Positions 18,116-28,838 of a stretch of 64,000 bases of DNA are shown one piece after another. The position numbers and the translations under genes were made by a program. The notes under the pieces were generated by a model, which worked only from the letters and a program-made list of their open reading frames with translations, did not search any database and was not told where the DNA came from. The stretch covers positions 35,055 to 99,054 of IMG/VR virus record IMGVR_UViG_3300017991_000075. One strand, 5' to 3'. Source of the DNA: a virus. How positions within the stretch are numbered: the first letter of the stretch is position 1; the number at the start of each line of letters is the position of its first letter.

Positions 18116-21100
18116 CTAGATCGTAGTTCCTCCAGTCGCACCTAACGGATTACCCGCTGACATAGGCGCTCCAGAACGCATGAGTTCAATGATCGTATCC
18201 AGGCGCTTCTCAGTTCCACGCATTGAAGCCCTGAACGCTTCCTCGGTTTCCTTGATGGCGACCGTCGTGGTCCCAGAGATTACACCACGGATCTCTTCAG
18301 TGGAAGCCACTGCATCATCAACCGTGTCCTTGATGATTTCTGCGCTGCCCTGCAGGTTAGAGAGGAAGCCCGTCGCTATAGCGAGAAGACCCATAGCCGC
18401 AGCGGCTAGAGTCTTGTCAAAAACTTTGGTCAACAGGGCAGATAGCCCGCTCTCAGCAGCGTTCACCAGATAAGCGATAGCCTTGTCCGTCAGATCGTCG
18501 AAGATCTTCTTGGCGAACATACTGATCCTGTACAACGTCGCATTGAATGAATTACCTGTCTCCTCAGCGGCTTTTCTAGCTGCATCGACAGCTTTGTTCG
18601 CCGAACCATCGATGACTCCGGTTATGGTGTCACCAAGAGCGGCACCGATCGGTGCTGCAATATTGCTATGTATGAACGGGTAGACCTCGACCTGACGCAT
18701 TGCATCTTCGATGGTCTCCTTGACTTCCGCCGATATATCGCCGGCAGTAGCTGTTGAAAAATCGAAATCAGAATCGAGAGTAATGCCTTCCTTGGCAAGC
18801 TGGAATTCCAATCTACGACGTACTGAAGCAGCCTCTAACTTGGCGGCTTCACCTTCTTTACGACCCTTGAACAGCACTGCAACACGCTCAAGCTCATTCA
18901 GTTTTCTAACAGCCTCGGCAGTTGCAATTTCTGCCGTGCGCATCTCACGCTTCAGATCTTTGGCTTCCTTCACGCCAAAGCCAGCCGCCTCGAAACTGAA
19001 GGCATCCGGACCCGCACCGGATAGTTCTTTGATCCGGGTTTGCAGCAGTTTGTTCTGCTTTTCTTCCTCTTGCGTCGTTTCCTGCTCGGCCTGTTTACGG
19101 TACTGAGCAAGATCTACAAGAGCATGGAGACGTTCTTCAATACGTGCTTCAAGATTGTGCTGCGCTCCGGATATCTGTAACTGCTCAGCAGCATACTGAA
19201 GCCGTTTACGAACCTCTTCCGTGCTGCCCGTGAGGAGCTGCTGCATTGTCTCGAAGACATGTACCAGACGTTCGTCTTCTGGCAGCATCGCATCAAAGAT
19301 CTCGAAGCCGAGATCAGATGCGGCATCCTTTAGAATGGCACGCAGAGCTTCACGTACAGCTAAGAATTGACGACGTTCGATGCTCTTTAGATTTTCTACG
19401 ATACCCGCCGTGAATGGGGCTTTCTTGACGAGAGACTCACGAATCGATTCAGGGAGGGTTTCTCCGAATAAACCCTTGAGCATTTCTGCCATTTTATCTT
19501 CAACGTCTTCTAAAACGCTGGCAGCAACTTCGAGCCCAAACATGTCACCTTTGACCGCACTCTTTCTGGCGTCCTGCATTACTGCGGAAATCAAGTAGAG
19601 CTGATGCCTAATCTTGTTGAGACGCTCCTCGTCACCAACACCGATTGTCTTGGCGATGTCGCTAATGGCTTTGAATCGTTCTTCTGCGGCGTCGAATCCA
19701 ATTTCGGCCTCGCTGCCTATCGTGGCTTCGAGGATCTTAGAGCGTTCGGCCTGCATGCTCGCGATGGCCTGTCCAACTTTATCATAATTACCACCGAGTT
19801 CTGCAACCTTGGTGTTGTACTCTGATTGCTTCGATACAATCTCAACAAGGCGTGTGAGAATCGCATCGAACTTATGAACGTTCTTATCTAGCTCCTTACC
19901 GAGGTTCTCCTGAATCTCGACCTGTTTCTGGACTTCAGCGGATGCATCCTGCAGTCGCTGATCCATGTCGGCCATTTCCTGCTCGTACACGGACCCGATC
20001 TGCTGGCCGAGCCGTACCAGCTCAGGAGCATCCTTCTTGAATCCCTCAAGAGCTGCAGCACCAGCTTCTTTGAACCCTTCGTTGATTTCACCCATCATGC
20101 CGGAAGCTTGCTTACGCAACTCGCGCTGAGCTTCGACTTGTCCGGCAGTAATCGCTCCAGGATCTACCAGGCCAAGCTCCTGCATCATCCGCAGATGCTT
20201 GACCAACTCCTGTGCGGAAACCTTTTCCTTCTTGTGCAGTTCGATATTCTTGAGAATCGTGTCACGCTGTTTTTCAAGAGCTGCCACCTGGTCCCAATAA
20301 CCTTCGGTCATAGGATCGAGTAGCCGTAACTGTTCTGCTTGGGCATCCCACACATCACGAGAAGTAACACCGAGATCACCGATGACATCCCGCAGCTCAT
20401 CAACATTATTACCAATTACCTTGATGGCGTTCTCAACATTTTCAGCGGAGATACCTTCATCAACAGCGGCTTTCAATTTCTTTTGAATCCCGCCGTAGAA
20501 ACTCTCGATACGTGCGGCGTCCTTTTCCTGGCGATCTATTGTGTTACCCCAGATGTCTGCAGTTTCTGCTGCTTCTTCCTTGAGTGTGTCGATGGCATAC
20601 TGTAACCCGCTAGTCAGATCACCCTCATCGACACCGATGAACGGGATCTCTACCAGAATCGATTCCAACCCTGAAGCGATGCTCTCGATAATAACAGCAA
20701 CACCAAGTTTGATCTTGTTCCACAACCATTCACCGAGAGATAGGGCGAAGTTCTTGGCAAAACTAACTGCCTTGGCAGCGAACTTGATGAACTCTGCAAG
20801 AGCGTCAATACCAGCCTTAGCCAAAGTCGATTTGATCTTCGGTGGTATTGCCGCAAAGATCATCTCCAGCCACGTCAGCACCAGACCGCCGCCGTGTTTC
20901 AGTAACGTGTTTATAGCGCCGCCAATGAACGTGAAGAAGGCATTGGCAACGGCACTGACATCGCTCCAGAATTTCTGACTGCCATCCTTGGCCTTGATCC
21001 AATTTTCCTTGACGTAATCGAAGATCAGTCCCAAAGATCTAAATGCGATACGTGTGAATGCACGAACGTGTTCAAGAATCGTCGTAACCAGACTGATACC

Positions 21101-24100
21101 ATCCGTTTCAAGGTTGCTCATCAAATTCGCGAGGAAGGGCGCTAGTTCTTCAAATATAATGATCTTGATGCGCTCGAATATCTGCTTAGAAGTCTCGATG
21201 CTGGCTTTGAATTTTTCTGCGGCCTCAATACCCTTCTTACCGATCGGCGGGATCTTTGATGCGGCAATAATGGACCCGCTGATATCAGCAGTCGCATCCA
21301 TGACCGCACCACGAAGTGTGCCGAATTGAGCACCCATCGCCTGCAGAAGACGTTCTTGGTCCCTCATGCTTAGAGTGCCACTACGGAGAGCTGTAACCAT
21401 CCGCATGAACATCTCGTCAGGCTTCATTTTCTGTAGATCGTTGAATGTGATGCCCACCTTAGCGAAAATCGATGACATCTCACCGACACCGCCCTCACTA
21501 ATCACCTGGGTGACTGTAGATCTCAGTGTCAGGAACGCTTGTTGCACTTCGCTGGCATTCACGCCGAGCATCTCGAAAGCACGAGTCAAACGATCGTACT
21601 GTTCGAGATCTACATCAACAGCAACGGCCTGGCGCTGTAGCTGAACGAGTTTGTTTGCTGTTTCATCAATAAATTTGAACAACTCATTGATGCTACTCTG
21701 AATCATGCCGGTAACAGCGCCGATCACCTTACCGACAATACCAGTGAAAACACTTACCAGACGTAATGGCAACACAGCAACAAAACCTATGAACCCGGTT
21801 AGTGCTTTTACGACCATTCCAATTGTACCGAGGATCAACCCAAGCACGCCTTTGGTCATGCTGGACATCTTCATCAAAAGAGTGCCCGGTAAAGAGATGA
21901 CTTTCTCGAAGGTGTTCGCCAACCAATTTAGTGACGATGATATTCCAGCGGTAACACCTTGAACGACCTTACCAAGACTTCCGAGCACTGTTGAAAAAGC
22001 GCCAACTATTCCCTCATTGAAAACTCTCCCTACCAGTTCTTTTAGGTAGCCGACACCTTTCAACATCTGTTCACCGACAAGAGGTCCAAACTCACGCATC
22101 TTGATAATGCCATCACGGAGTGGACCATACTTCGGCAAAGAACTCGGCATCTGATCTCTGATAGCCGCCTTTAGAATGCCGGCTGTCGCTGCCTTCAGTT
22201 TATTACCGCCAGCGACGATGCCTTTGCCGAGTTCCTGCATCATCGAAATACCGGCTTTTGATGCACCGCTGACAAATTTATTTGTTGCCGTGCCGAGATC
22301 AGCGGTCCCTTTCATCATCTGATTACCGATGATGCTGCCGAACTGCCCCATTGCCACGAAGGTTCTACGGAGGGGTCCTTTCTTTGGCATCGACGACATG
22401 AAGTAATCGGCGACTGTCTGAGCTGCATTTGCGGAAGGCTTTTCGAGACTGCGAACACCTTTCTGCATTTCAGCAGCGATAGCCTCCAGCGTGTTATGTC
22501 CGGTAGCGACGATCTTTTTAGACTTGGCAATTCCGGAGAGACTATTCTCGATCTGTTTGACAACATTCTTCATCTCTGTCGCACGGATCTTGATTTTACC
22601 GAGACCCTTCATCGACAGAGCTTCTTGAATCTTCTTGACGATATTCTCACCAGATAAACCTTCTCCAATACCCTGCAGGAAGGTCTTCATTATGAGATCT
22701 TTGATCGCCTGAGACTGTTCTCCGAACTTATCAATGCCTCTTGTCAAACCGCCAGATAGTTTCTTCTCCAGGCCGTACATAGCATCGGCAACATTGGAGA
22801 ACTGCCGTAAAGTTTCGATACCGAAGTTATCAACAGCCTGGGTCGCCAAACGGCTGTTGGAGCGCATATTGTTATAAAATGCTTTGATACCTTCCGACAT
22901 CTCGGCAAGCTTTGCCGGGACATCACGCTGCATCGTCGCAACAGAACGTTGAAACGCTAGGAAAGGGTCCCCTGTGCGAGCAAGTTCCTCAGAAAACTGG
23001 AATATCTTACTGCCTCGTAGATTACTTTCGATCTTGGAACTGACGCCCTTCACAGCCTGAGCAACAGCAGCCTGGTCCTTGCCGACAGCAAGCACGCCGG
23101 CCAGCAGCTTTTGCAAGCTGAGCCCCGTCTTCTGCATATCCTTAGAAGATGTTGCCAGACCTCCGCTGAGAGCTGCGGCTTTTGTTGTCACCTCAACAGC
23201 ACGACCAGCCTGTACCTCGGATACTTTACGAAGATGAGAAGCGGCTCGTTGACTTTCAGCCATATATGCTTTAGCGGCTGCTGTAGATCCCTCGACAGCC
23301 GTTGTTTTTTCAGCTAGGGCTGCTGCTGTAGTCTGTTGCTGTTTCGTAAGTGCGATCGTTGCTTCAGTATCTGAAATAGCGATCTGCTCGTTGATGTCAC
23401 CACGCTGTCTTTCGAGTGTCTTCTGCACCGCATTCAGCTCGGCAGACATTGCCTTGAGCTGCTCATCGACGGCACCGAAAGTCAATTCTCCGGATTTGAA
23501 TGCTTCTGATACAGCTTCTAACTGCGTCTTCGTGAGACCTGTGGCCTGTATCAGCTCGTCGGTAACTTTCAGCTCGCCCTGTCGAAGCTGCGTCTCCATC
23601 GCCAGGATACGCTCGCCCTTATCGATCTCTGCTGCAAGAGCATCCCGTTTGGCACGCATTTCCTTGAGCGTGACAAGCTCTTGGTTACGCTCATCAATTT
23701 CAGCATTGATAGAATCGATGACAGCTTGAGAGGCCCCTTCAATCCGGGCTCTACCAACACGTTCGACACGCTCCTGCTCGTTACGAGACTGAATCGTCTT
23801 ACCGAGCCGCTCGTTTAGTTTATCGGCGAGCGTATTGCCAGCAGCAACCTCAGCGACGTTGGTATCGAGCACCTTGAACATACGCTCAAAGTTTCCACGA
23901 ATCTTACCGAGCATCCTCTGGTTATCGCCGTAAGCTGTGGAGATACGGTCGATCTCCTTGTTGAGTTCAAGGACCCTGTTGAGTTGAGCGTTGTATTGCT
24001 CGGCAAGTTTCGGCTGCACCTTACCTGTGCGCTCAATGCTGGTGTCGATTGCCTTCATCGTTTCTTTCAACGATGTTTGAGCTTCCTCAAATTCGGCAAC

Positions 24101-27100
24101 TGTCGGCTCTGCTGTCTTCAGAAGATCTCGTAGAGTCACCAATTCCACACGGGCGTCATGCAGCGCATCACGGAATACTCGCATTCCGCCTTCAGGAACG
24201 AGACCTTCGAGTTCTTCAAATGCAAAAGCAGCCTGACGTAACGCCTCATTATTCTGTTTGAGTGTTTCCTCCATTTCACCGACAAGAGCTGTCTCATCCA
24301 GCTTGCCTGACAATGATAGGATATTCTTCTTGTAGAGTTCGTTGGCGGCTTTCAAATCTGGGAATGAGCGCTCGACCTCTGACATCACTGATGTCAGACG
24401 TTCCTGCAGTTTGATAGCTTGTTTTGACTTCGCATCCCGATCCTTTTCACGGGACTCGATCATCTTGGCGCGGCCCTCTTCCAACAAAGCCAACTCGGCC
24501 TCTGCATGCAGCAGTTTGTCGAGAGCTTTATCACTGTGCTCGGCGGGCTCCTGCAGATTCTTGATCTTCTGTTTAGTAGCCTGGATCTCGGCATTGAGTT
24601 CACGAATTGTCTTAGGAACCTGAGCTGAGGCTGTACCCTTCTTCAGGAAACTAATTTCCTTTGTGAGGTTCTTACTCTCCGCATCGAGCTTCATGAAATC
24701 GGCACTGAGTTTCTTTGCCTCCTTCGCAGCAGGACCAAGATCCTCCATCAACATAGCGTACATCATGCCGAGCTTCTTACCGGCCTTAGTATTGTCCGCC
24801 AGGTTGAGAACCATCCCCTTTGTAGCAGCCTCAAGTTTTTCAGCCGCTTTTGTTATATCGATCTGAAACTCGGTCTCTTCAGCAAGTTCTGTTTCAGCTT
24901 TAGCGAACTCAGCCTTGAGTGAAGCGCTGATCTGTTTCTGACGAGATGCCATCTGCGTGACGACATCCTGCACAACCTTCGCAGCGAATGCCCGATCAAC
25001 TTCACCGGCCAGACGTTCTTCCTTGGCTCCTGCGGTTTCACGCCGAACACGACCACCACGAGCCATCCGTTCGATCGGTTTTTCGATGACGACGCCAAGG
25101 GTCTTACCGAACCATGTGATAAACGGACCCATGATCGTTTTGAAATCAGCGCCGACATCTTCCCAGGTCTGCACCATGCGCTGTTCAAAATTCTTAGCAA
25201 ACTCTTCGGCACGATCGATACGGGCCTTCTGATCCTTATCAGAAGCAAAAGACCCCATCGTGAGAAGACCGCTCGCGAACGTACGAGCGAAACCAACCAG
25301 TTTGCCAAACCCTTTGAACAATGTTCCACCAACCCACTTGCCGACAGCAGCCAGGCCCTGGAACGATTTTTTGATGCTTTGGATAGACAGATCGACCGTC
25401 TTGATCGCTGTAGAGAACGAACGGGCAAACAGCCTGCCAAGCTGTGCGCCCATATTGATCATGACCTTCTTTGCGGCGGCTTTGCTGAATGGGGCAACCA
25501 ACGCTAGTAATATCGCATTCTTAGCGAGACCTACGCCATCACCGATGTGCTCACCGATATCACGCCCGACTCTCGCGAGAGCCCCTATAAATCCCGGTTG
25601 TTTCGCAGCTTCACGAATCGTGTCACCGAGACTACGAGCAAGATCTACAGGAACGCCGAACACCTCAGCAATTTTTACACGGGCTGCAACGAACGCCCGC
25701 TTGAAAGCAAGCCCAAGAGGTTCGGTGATGTGTTTGCTGATAAGAGCACCGATATACACACCAACGCGGACAATACCCGGCTTCACCGTGTCGAATGCTG
25801 ATTTCAAAAGCGCGGGGATGCCTTTGACAATATTGAAGATGCCACGAATGACGAGAGGACCAAGAGAAGCGCCGAGGGCGATCCCTATAATATCCATGTT
25901 CTCGGTGACGACAGATAACAAAGAATTGAACGCCTGTTCAGCGTATACCGGTACGGATGCGCTGATGATGCCTAGTTGTGAGAGAGACCAGTCCCAAAAG
26001 TAAGAAAGCCACTGCCGAGCTTCAGATATCTTGATGCGGAGGGTGTTCATAACCCCTCCCATCCAGATACTTGCATCACGGTTGGCGTCATTTAGGAAGT
26101 TCTCAAGCTTCGTTTTCTGCGCAGCATCTGTACCAAAAACAAGTGCTCCGAAGACTCCGCCTGCTGCCATAGCAGCCATGGTCGTTGTCGTTCGGAGCAG
26201 CACTCTGCCGATCTTCATTACGGTGGACTTTGCTTTACCGACCGCGCTAGTAGTATCGACAGTCTTGAAACTGAATGCAGAGCCGATCGTTTTTCCGAGT
26301 TGCTTGAATCGGCCCTCTACCTTGTCTGCGCCGTCTATCGCATCCCGCGCCCCCTTTCGACCGATACGCTCGAATGTCGATACACCGACATCGCGCACGC
26401 CGAGGATCGCCTTGACAATGCGGTCCATTCCCTTTTCCATGCGTTTCACCAGATCATCGATTTGTCTACCGAGCATCTGTACGACCCGCATACCATCCAT
26501 GATAGTCGTCTGTACCTGTTTCACCTTCTTGATGAAACCACCCTTGGCGAACTCCCGGATTAGCTTCGCAATCGGCTTTGCGTTGTCAGCAATCGCCCCC
26601 ATGATCGGGAACATCTGACGAATGGCTCTCAAGAACAATGTCGTTGCAGCACGGCCATCACCGGCTGCAGCTCGAAGTCTTAGTATAAAAGCACTGATTC
26701 TTGTAGCGAACAAACGAACAGCGAACATCACCGTTGTAAACACGCCTACCATCGGCGTAATAACACCAGTAAATCCAACGACCTGAGCCGTCAACAATTT
26801 CATGCTGACGGTTGCTGTCGTTAGTAATGACGTTATCAAACCAAAACGTTCAACGAAAATCTTCGTCCTGTATAACAACCCAATCAAACCGTCGTTCAAT
26901 GCCGCGATAAGGGAGGCAAATCGTGCCAAAGTGCTTTCTGGTTTACGCCCGAGGAACCGCAAAAACAGACTCGTTAGACCCTTCATACCGCCAAAGATCA
27001 GTCCTGTCGTTGCTACGATACCGAGCAAACTCTGTGATATGTTGGTCAAGAAACCAAGCAGCCCCTTGAAGTCGAGCGTTATGATGGCTGTAACAATGTT

Positions 27101-27616
27101 CTTCAGTATCTCTGCAAGAGAACCACCACCTTCAATTGCAGAACGGAGGACACCGGGTATCAATGCTCTAATATCAAATCCCGCTTTTACCAGCCGTTCA
27201 ACAAGAGCTGTAACACCGAGGATGCTACCTAGCACCAACGGGCTCACACGACGAGCACCTTCAGTGATTATTCTGAATACTTTCGTAACGCCATCCTCAG
27301 CATCCTGTCCAACATCCTTGACCTGTTTGCCGAGCCCTTTAGTGATCTGAGTTTGAACGTTGCCGAGTTTGCCGTCGAGCATGTCAAAGAAATTTGTTGT
27401 GATCTTGGCGAACTTCTCAGCGAGATCCGACATGACCGTGATCTTATCAGCGATCTGATCGAGAGCCGTGATGGCCTTGTCATCGATCTTGACTTGAATC
27501 GGTTTACGGCCGGTGAGAACCTTGTCAAGGCGTTCACCGATTTTGTCCAGTTGCTTGAAAACCTGATCGAGGTTCGATTGGAATTCGATTGCAACCTGTC
27601 CGATATTGATCGCCAT
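18116..27616 (-). CDS. Tail tape measure protein, very long (3166 aa)
   Basis: The protein has the hallmarks of tape measures: great length, high helix content, an N-terminal coiled coil (INIGQVAIEFQSNLDQVFKQLDKIG), several Ala/Gly/Ile-rich hydrophobic segments (about 130-320, 1880-2010 and 2990-3080) and long Lys/Glu/Gln coiled coils (about 880-1500 and 2500-2900). It follows the chaperone genes and precedes tail-tip genes, as in lambda-like tails. The family sets tail length and helps DNA transfer through the membrane. At roughly 0.15 nm per residue (family rule) the tail would be near 0.47 micrometres. No peptidase motif was recognised by eye. Confidence 0.93.
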   Translation of the reverse strand: MAINIGQVAIEFQSNLDQVFKQLDKIGERLDKVLTGRKPIQVKIDDKAITALDQIADKITVMSDLAEKFAKITTNFFDMLDGKLGNVQTQITKGLGKQVKDVGQDAEDGVTKVFRIITEGARRVSPLVLGSILGVTALVERLVKAGFDIRALIPGVLRSAIEGGGSLAEILKNIVTAIITLDFKGLLGFLTNISQSLLGIVATTGLIFGGMKGLTSLFLRFLGRKPESTLARFASLIAALNDGLIGLLYRTKIFVERFGLITSLLTTATVSMKLLTAQVVGFTGVITPMVGVFTTVMFAVRLFATRISAFILRLRAAAGDGRAATTLFLRAIRQMFPIMGAIADNAKPIAKLIREFAKGGFIKKVKQVQTTIMDGMRVVQMLGRQIDDLVKRMEKGMDRIVKAILGVRDVGVSTFERIGRKGARDAIDGADKVEGRFKQLGKTIGSAFSFKTVDTTSAVGKAKSTVMKIGRVLLRTTTTMAAMAAGGVFGALVFGTDAAQKTKLENFLNDANRDASIWMGGVMNTLRIKISEARQWLSYFWDWSLSQLGIISASVPVYAEQAFNSLLSVVTENMDIIGIALGASLGPLVIRGIFNIVKGIPALLKSAFDTVKPGIVRVGVYIGALISKHITEPLGLAFKRAFVAARVKIAEVFGVPVDLARSLGDTIREAAKQPGFIGALARVGRDIGEHIGDGVGLAKNAILLALVAPFSKAAAKKVMINMGAQLGRLFARSFSTAIKTVDLSIQSIKKSFQGLAAVGKWVGGTLFKGFGKLVGFARTFASGLLTMGSFASDKDQKARIDRAEEFAKNFEQRMVQTWEDVGADFKTIMGPFITWFGKTLGVVIEKPIERMARGGRVRRETAGAKEERLAGEVDRAFAAKVVQDVVTQMASRQKQISASLKAEFAKAETELAEETEFQIDITKAAEKLEAATKGMVLNLADNTKAGKKLGMMYAMLMEDLGPAAKEAKKLSADFMKLDAESKNLTKEISFLKKGTASAQVPKTIRELNAEIQATKQKIKNLQEPAEHSDKALDKLLHAEAELALLEEGRAKMIESREKDRDAKSKQAIKLQERLTSVMSEVERSFPDLKAANELYKKNILSLSGKLDETALVGEMEETLKQNNEALRQAAFAFEELEGLVPEGGMRVFRDALHDARVELVTLRDLLKTAEPTVAEFEEAQTSLKETMKAIDTSIERTGKVQPKLAEQYNAQLNRVLELNKEIDRISTAYGDNQRMLGKIRGNFERMFKVLDTNVAEVAAGNTLADKLNERLGKTIQSRNEQERVERVGRARIEGASQAVIDSINAEIDERNQELVTLKEMRAKRDALAAEIDKGERILAMETQLRQGELKVTDELIQATGLTKTQLEAVSEAFKSGELTFGAVDEQLKAMSAELNAVQKTLERQRGDINEQIAISDTEATIALTKQQQTTAAALAEKTTAVEGSTAAAKAYMAESQRAASHLRKVSEVQAGRAVEVTTKAAALSGGLATSSKDMQKTGLSLQKLLAGVLAVGKDQAAVAQAVKGVSSKIESNLRGSKIFQFSEELARTGDPFLAFQRSVATMQRDVPAKLAEMSEGIKAFYNNMRSNSRLATQAVDNFGIETLRQFSNVADAMYGLEKKLSGGLTRGIDKFGEQSQAIKDLIMKTFLQGIGEGLSGENIVKKIQEALSMKGLGKIKIRATEMKNVVKQIENSLSGIAKSKKIVATGHNTLEAIAAEMQKGVRSLEKPSANAAQTVADYFMSSMPKKGPLRRTFVAMGQFGSIIGNQMMKGTADLGTATNKFVSGASKAGISMMQELGKGIVAGGNKLKAATAGILKAAIRDQMPSSLPKYGPLRDGIIKMREFGPLVGEQMLKGVGYLKELVGRVFNEGIVGAFSTVLGSLGKVVQGVTAGISSSLNWLANTFEKVISLPGTLLMKMSSMTKGVLGLILGTIGMVVKALTGFIGFVAVLPLRLVSVFTGIVGKVIGAVTGMIQSSINELFKFIDETANKLVQLQRQAVAVDVDLEQYDRLTRAFEMLGVNASEVQQAFLTLRSTVTQVISEGGVGEMSSIFAKVGITFNDLQKMKPDEMFMRMVTALRSGTLSMRDQERLLQAMGAQFGTLRGAVMDATADISGSIIAASKIPPIGKKGIEAAEKFKASIETSKQIFERIKIIIFEELAPFLANLMSNLETDGISLVTTILEHVRAFTRIAFRSLGLIFDYVKENWIKAKDGSQKFWSDVSAVANAFFTFIGGAINTLLKHGGGLVLTWLEMIFAAIPPKIKSTLAKAGIDALAEFIKFAAKAVSFAKNFALSLGEWLWNKIKLGVAVIIESIASGLESILVEIPFIGVDEGDLTSGLQYAIDTLKEEAAETADIWGNTIDRQEKDAARIESFYGGIQKKLKAAVDEGISAENVENAIKVIGNNVDELRDVIGDLGVTSRDVWDAQAEQLRLLDPMTEGYWDQVAALEKQRDTILKNIELHKKEKVSAQELVKHLRMMQELGLVDPGAITAGQVEAQRELRKQASGMMGEINEGFKEAGAAALEGFKKDAPELVRLGQQIGSVYEQEMADMDQRLQDASAEVQKQVEIQENLGKELDKNVHKFDAILTRLVEIVSKQSEYNTKVAELGGNYDKVGQAIASMQAERSKILEATIGSEAEIGFDAAEERFKAISDIAKTIGVGDEERLNKIRHQLYLISAVMQDARKSAVKGDMFGLEVAASVLEDVEDKMAEMLKGLFGETLPESIRESLVKKAPFTAGIVENLKSIERRQFLAVREALRAILKDAASDLGFEIFDAMLPEDERLVHVFETMQQLLTGSTEEVRKRLQYAAEQLQISGAQHNLEARIEERLHALVDLAQYRKQAEQETTQEEEKQNKLLQTRIKELSGAGPDAFSFEAAGFGVKEAKDLKREMRTAEIATAEAVRKLNELERVAVLFKGRKEGEAAKLEAASVRRRLEFQLAKEGITLDSDFDFSTATAGDISAEVKETIEDAMRQVEVYPFIHSNIAAPIGAALGDTITGVIDGSANKAVDAARKAAEETGNSFNATLYRISMFAKKIFDDLTDKAIAYLVNAAESGLSALLTKVFDKTLAAAAMGLLAIATGFLSNLQGSAEIIKDTVDDAVASTEEIRGVISGTTTVAIKETEEAFRASMRGTEKRLDTIIELMRSGAPMSAGNPLGATGGTTI

Positions 27617-27624
27617 TTCAGCTC

Positions 27625-28712
27625 CTACACGCTGATGCCACGCCTCTTCAACTGCTCACGAAGTCCGCCACGCCCTCTGTCGATATCCCTCTTGATATCA
27701 TCGAACTTCGACGTACTCAGGTTCGCTCTGTTATATGTAGCCCATGGGGCGTTTGTTGGCTTTCCTGTCATCTTCGCAAATCCGGCGTCAAGCTTCTGCA
27801 GTATCTTCCACGTCTTCTCAGCTTTCTTGAACTCCGCATCCTCCTCCGGAGGGGGTGGTTGTCGCTCTCGTGGAGCTGAATCACCCTTTTCTATACCTAC
27901 GTCCCGCTCAGCAAACCCAGCTCCATAGAGACCCTTGTATTCACGATCAAGAGTATTCACCTGGTCTGAAATCTTGGTATTCAGCTCGCTGGCGGTCTTA
28001 CCGGCCTCCTCTGAAATGACTGAGGAGATCGCCAGGCTCATTCCAAGGGACTGAGCCTGTTGCGCCTCCAGTTTTTGCTTCAAGGTGAGATAGATGAACG
28101 CTTTGAAGTCCCTAAGCGTCATGCCTTCGCGGATTTCTTCGAGACGGAATCCGGCTCCTATGAGAAGATGCTCGGCCGAAGTCAACCCGATGAGTTCTCC
28201 ATCAGGACCTTCAATCCGCTCACCCTCTTCGACTTGAGCGGCTAGTCTTCGGAGTCCTTCTGGTCCTCCGTCGTCTCCTCCGTCAGGAACTTCTTGGCGT
28301 ATTTTTTTAGCGATCCCTCAACGAAATTCACGCGATAGAGAGCTTGGATCAGCATGATAACGTCATCCAGAAGAACCTCTTCAAGATCAGCTCGTGAAAG
28401 AACGGTGTCACCTGAGTCATTCACCTGACCGGCCACAACCAATCCGAGGATCTCTTCGTAATTGCTTTCTACGAGTTCAGCTCCTACCGCCATCCAGTCA
28501 ACCAGATTGCTGATGTTGGTGGATGAGCCTTCAAAGGCCGTGAAGTCCTTGCCTTTTACGGCGTTGAGGATCTTCTTGATAAATCCAAGAACACCGATGA
28601 CGTTGCGCACGCCGAATTCCTGGACCATGATCTTCTGGCCCGTGGAGATCTCTACGATCTCATTGGCGGCATTCTTGTTTTGTTTGCTTCCAGCAGCAGT
28701 TTCCTTACCCAT
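27625..28712 (-). CDS. Tail assembly chaperone GT, produced by -1 frameshift
   Basis: The frame ending at 27625 has no upstream stop until 28318 and lacks an ATG; its first possible start is a TTG at 28185. It overlaps the end of the G-type gene, where an AAAAAAA run lies in the correct phase for -1 slippage. Shifting there joins 137 residues of G to about 225 residues (IRQEVPDGG onward), giving a 362-residue fusion that ends just before the tape measure. This is the lambda gpG/gpGT arrangement: G and GT chaperone the tape measure during tail assembly. The extension is charged, with a Pro/Glu linker and a helical end. Confidence 0.8.
28242..28712 (-). CDS. Tail assembly chaperone G
   Basis: A 156-residue, mostly helical, acidic-tailed protein between the tube gene and the tape measure, the position of lambda gpG. 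The ATG at 28712 follows TTGGAGGAAAA. Most ribosomes would finish here with a C-terminus of LKKYAKKFLTEETTEDQKD; a fraction would slip at the A7 site to make the longer GT form. Known chaperones of this class are needed for tail assembly but are absent from the virion. Assignment comes from position, overlap architecture and the slippery site rather than from a sequence motif. Confidence 0.8.
   Translation of the reverse strand: MGKETAAGSKQNKNAANEIVEISTGQKIMVQEFGVRNVIGVLGFIKKILNAVKGKDFTAFEGSSTNISNLVDWMAVGAELVESNYEEILGLVVAGQVNDSGDTVLSRADLEEVLLDDVIMLIQALYRVNFVEGSLKKYAKKFLTEETTEDQKDSED
28302..28308 (-). promoter_or_regulatory. Slippery heptamer A AAA AAA for -1 frameshifting
   Basis: On the - strand the codons read CTA AAA AAA TAC, so the seven A residues have the X XXY YYZ phase required for -1 slippage. 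The site lies inside the overlap between the G-type and T-type frames (28242-28317), where tail chaperone genes place it. No strong downstream stem-loop was identified by eye. Confidence 0.82.
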
Positions 28713-28779
28713 TTTTCCTCCAAAAGTAACACCTCAAAAATAGCAGCAAATGTCTGTGTCAGCATACATCCTATGTGTG

Positions 28780-28815
28780 AAAAAGAAACAGGCAGGGAAT
28801 AAATCCCTGCCTGTT
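28780..28815 (-). terminator. Rho-independent terminator after the tube gene
   Basis: A perfect 12-bp stem, AACAGGCAGGGA (28787-28798) with TCCCTGCCTGTT (28804-28815), has a 5-nt loop and is followed on the - strand by TCTTTTT. It lies between the tube gene stop and the chaperone start, so it would lower chaperone and tape measure expression relative to the abundant tube protein. Confidence 0.9.
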
Positions 28816-28838
28816 CAAACACCGCTGCTGGAGGTGTT

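Noticed and set aside
25260-26003. A 247-codon + strand open frame inside the tape measure gene
   Set aside because: Low-complexity Pro/Arg/Thr composition and no start signal; it is a shadow of the tape measure reading frame. Many others in 18-28 kb are the same.
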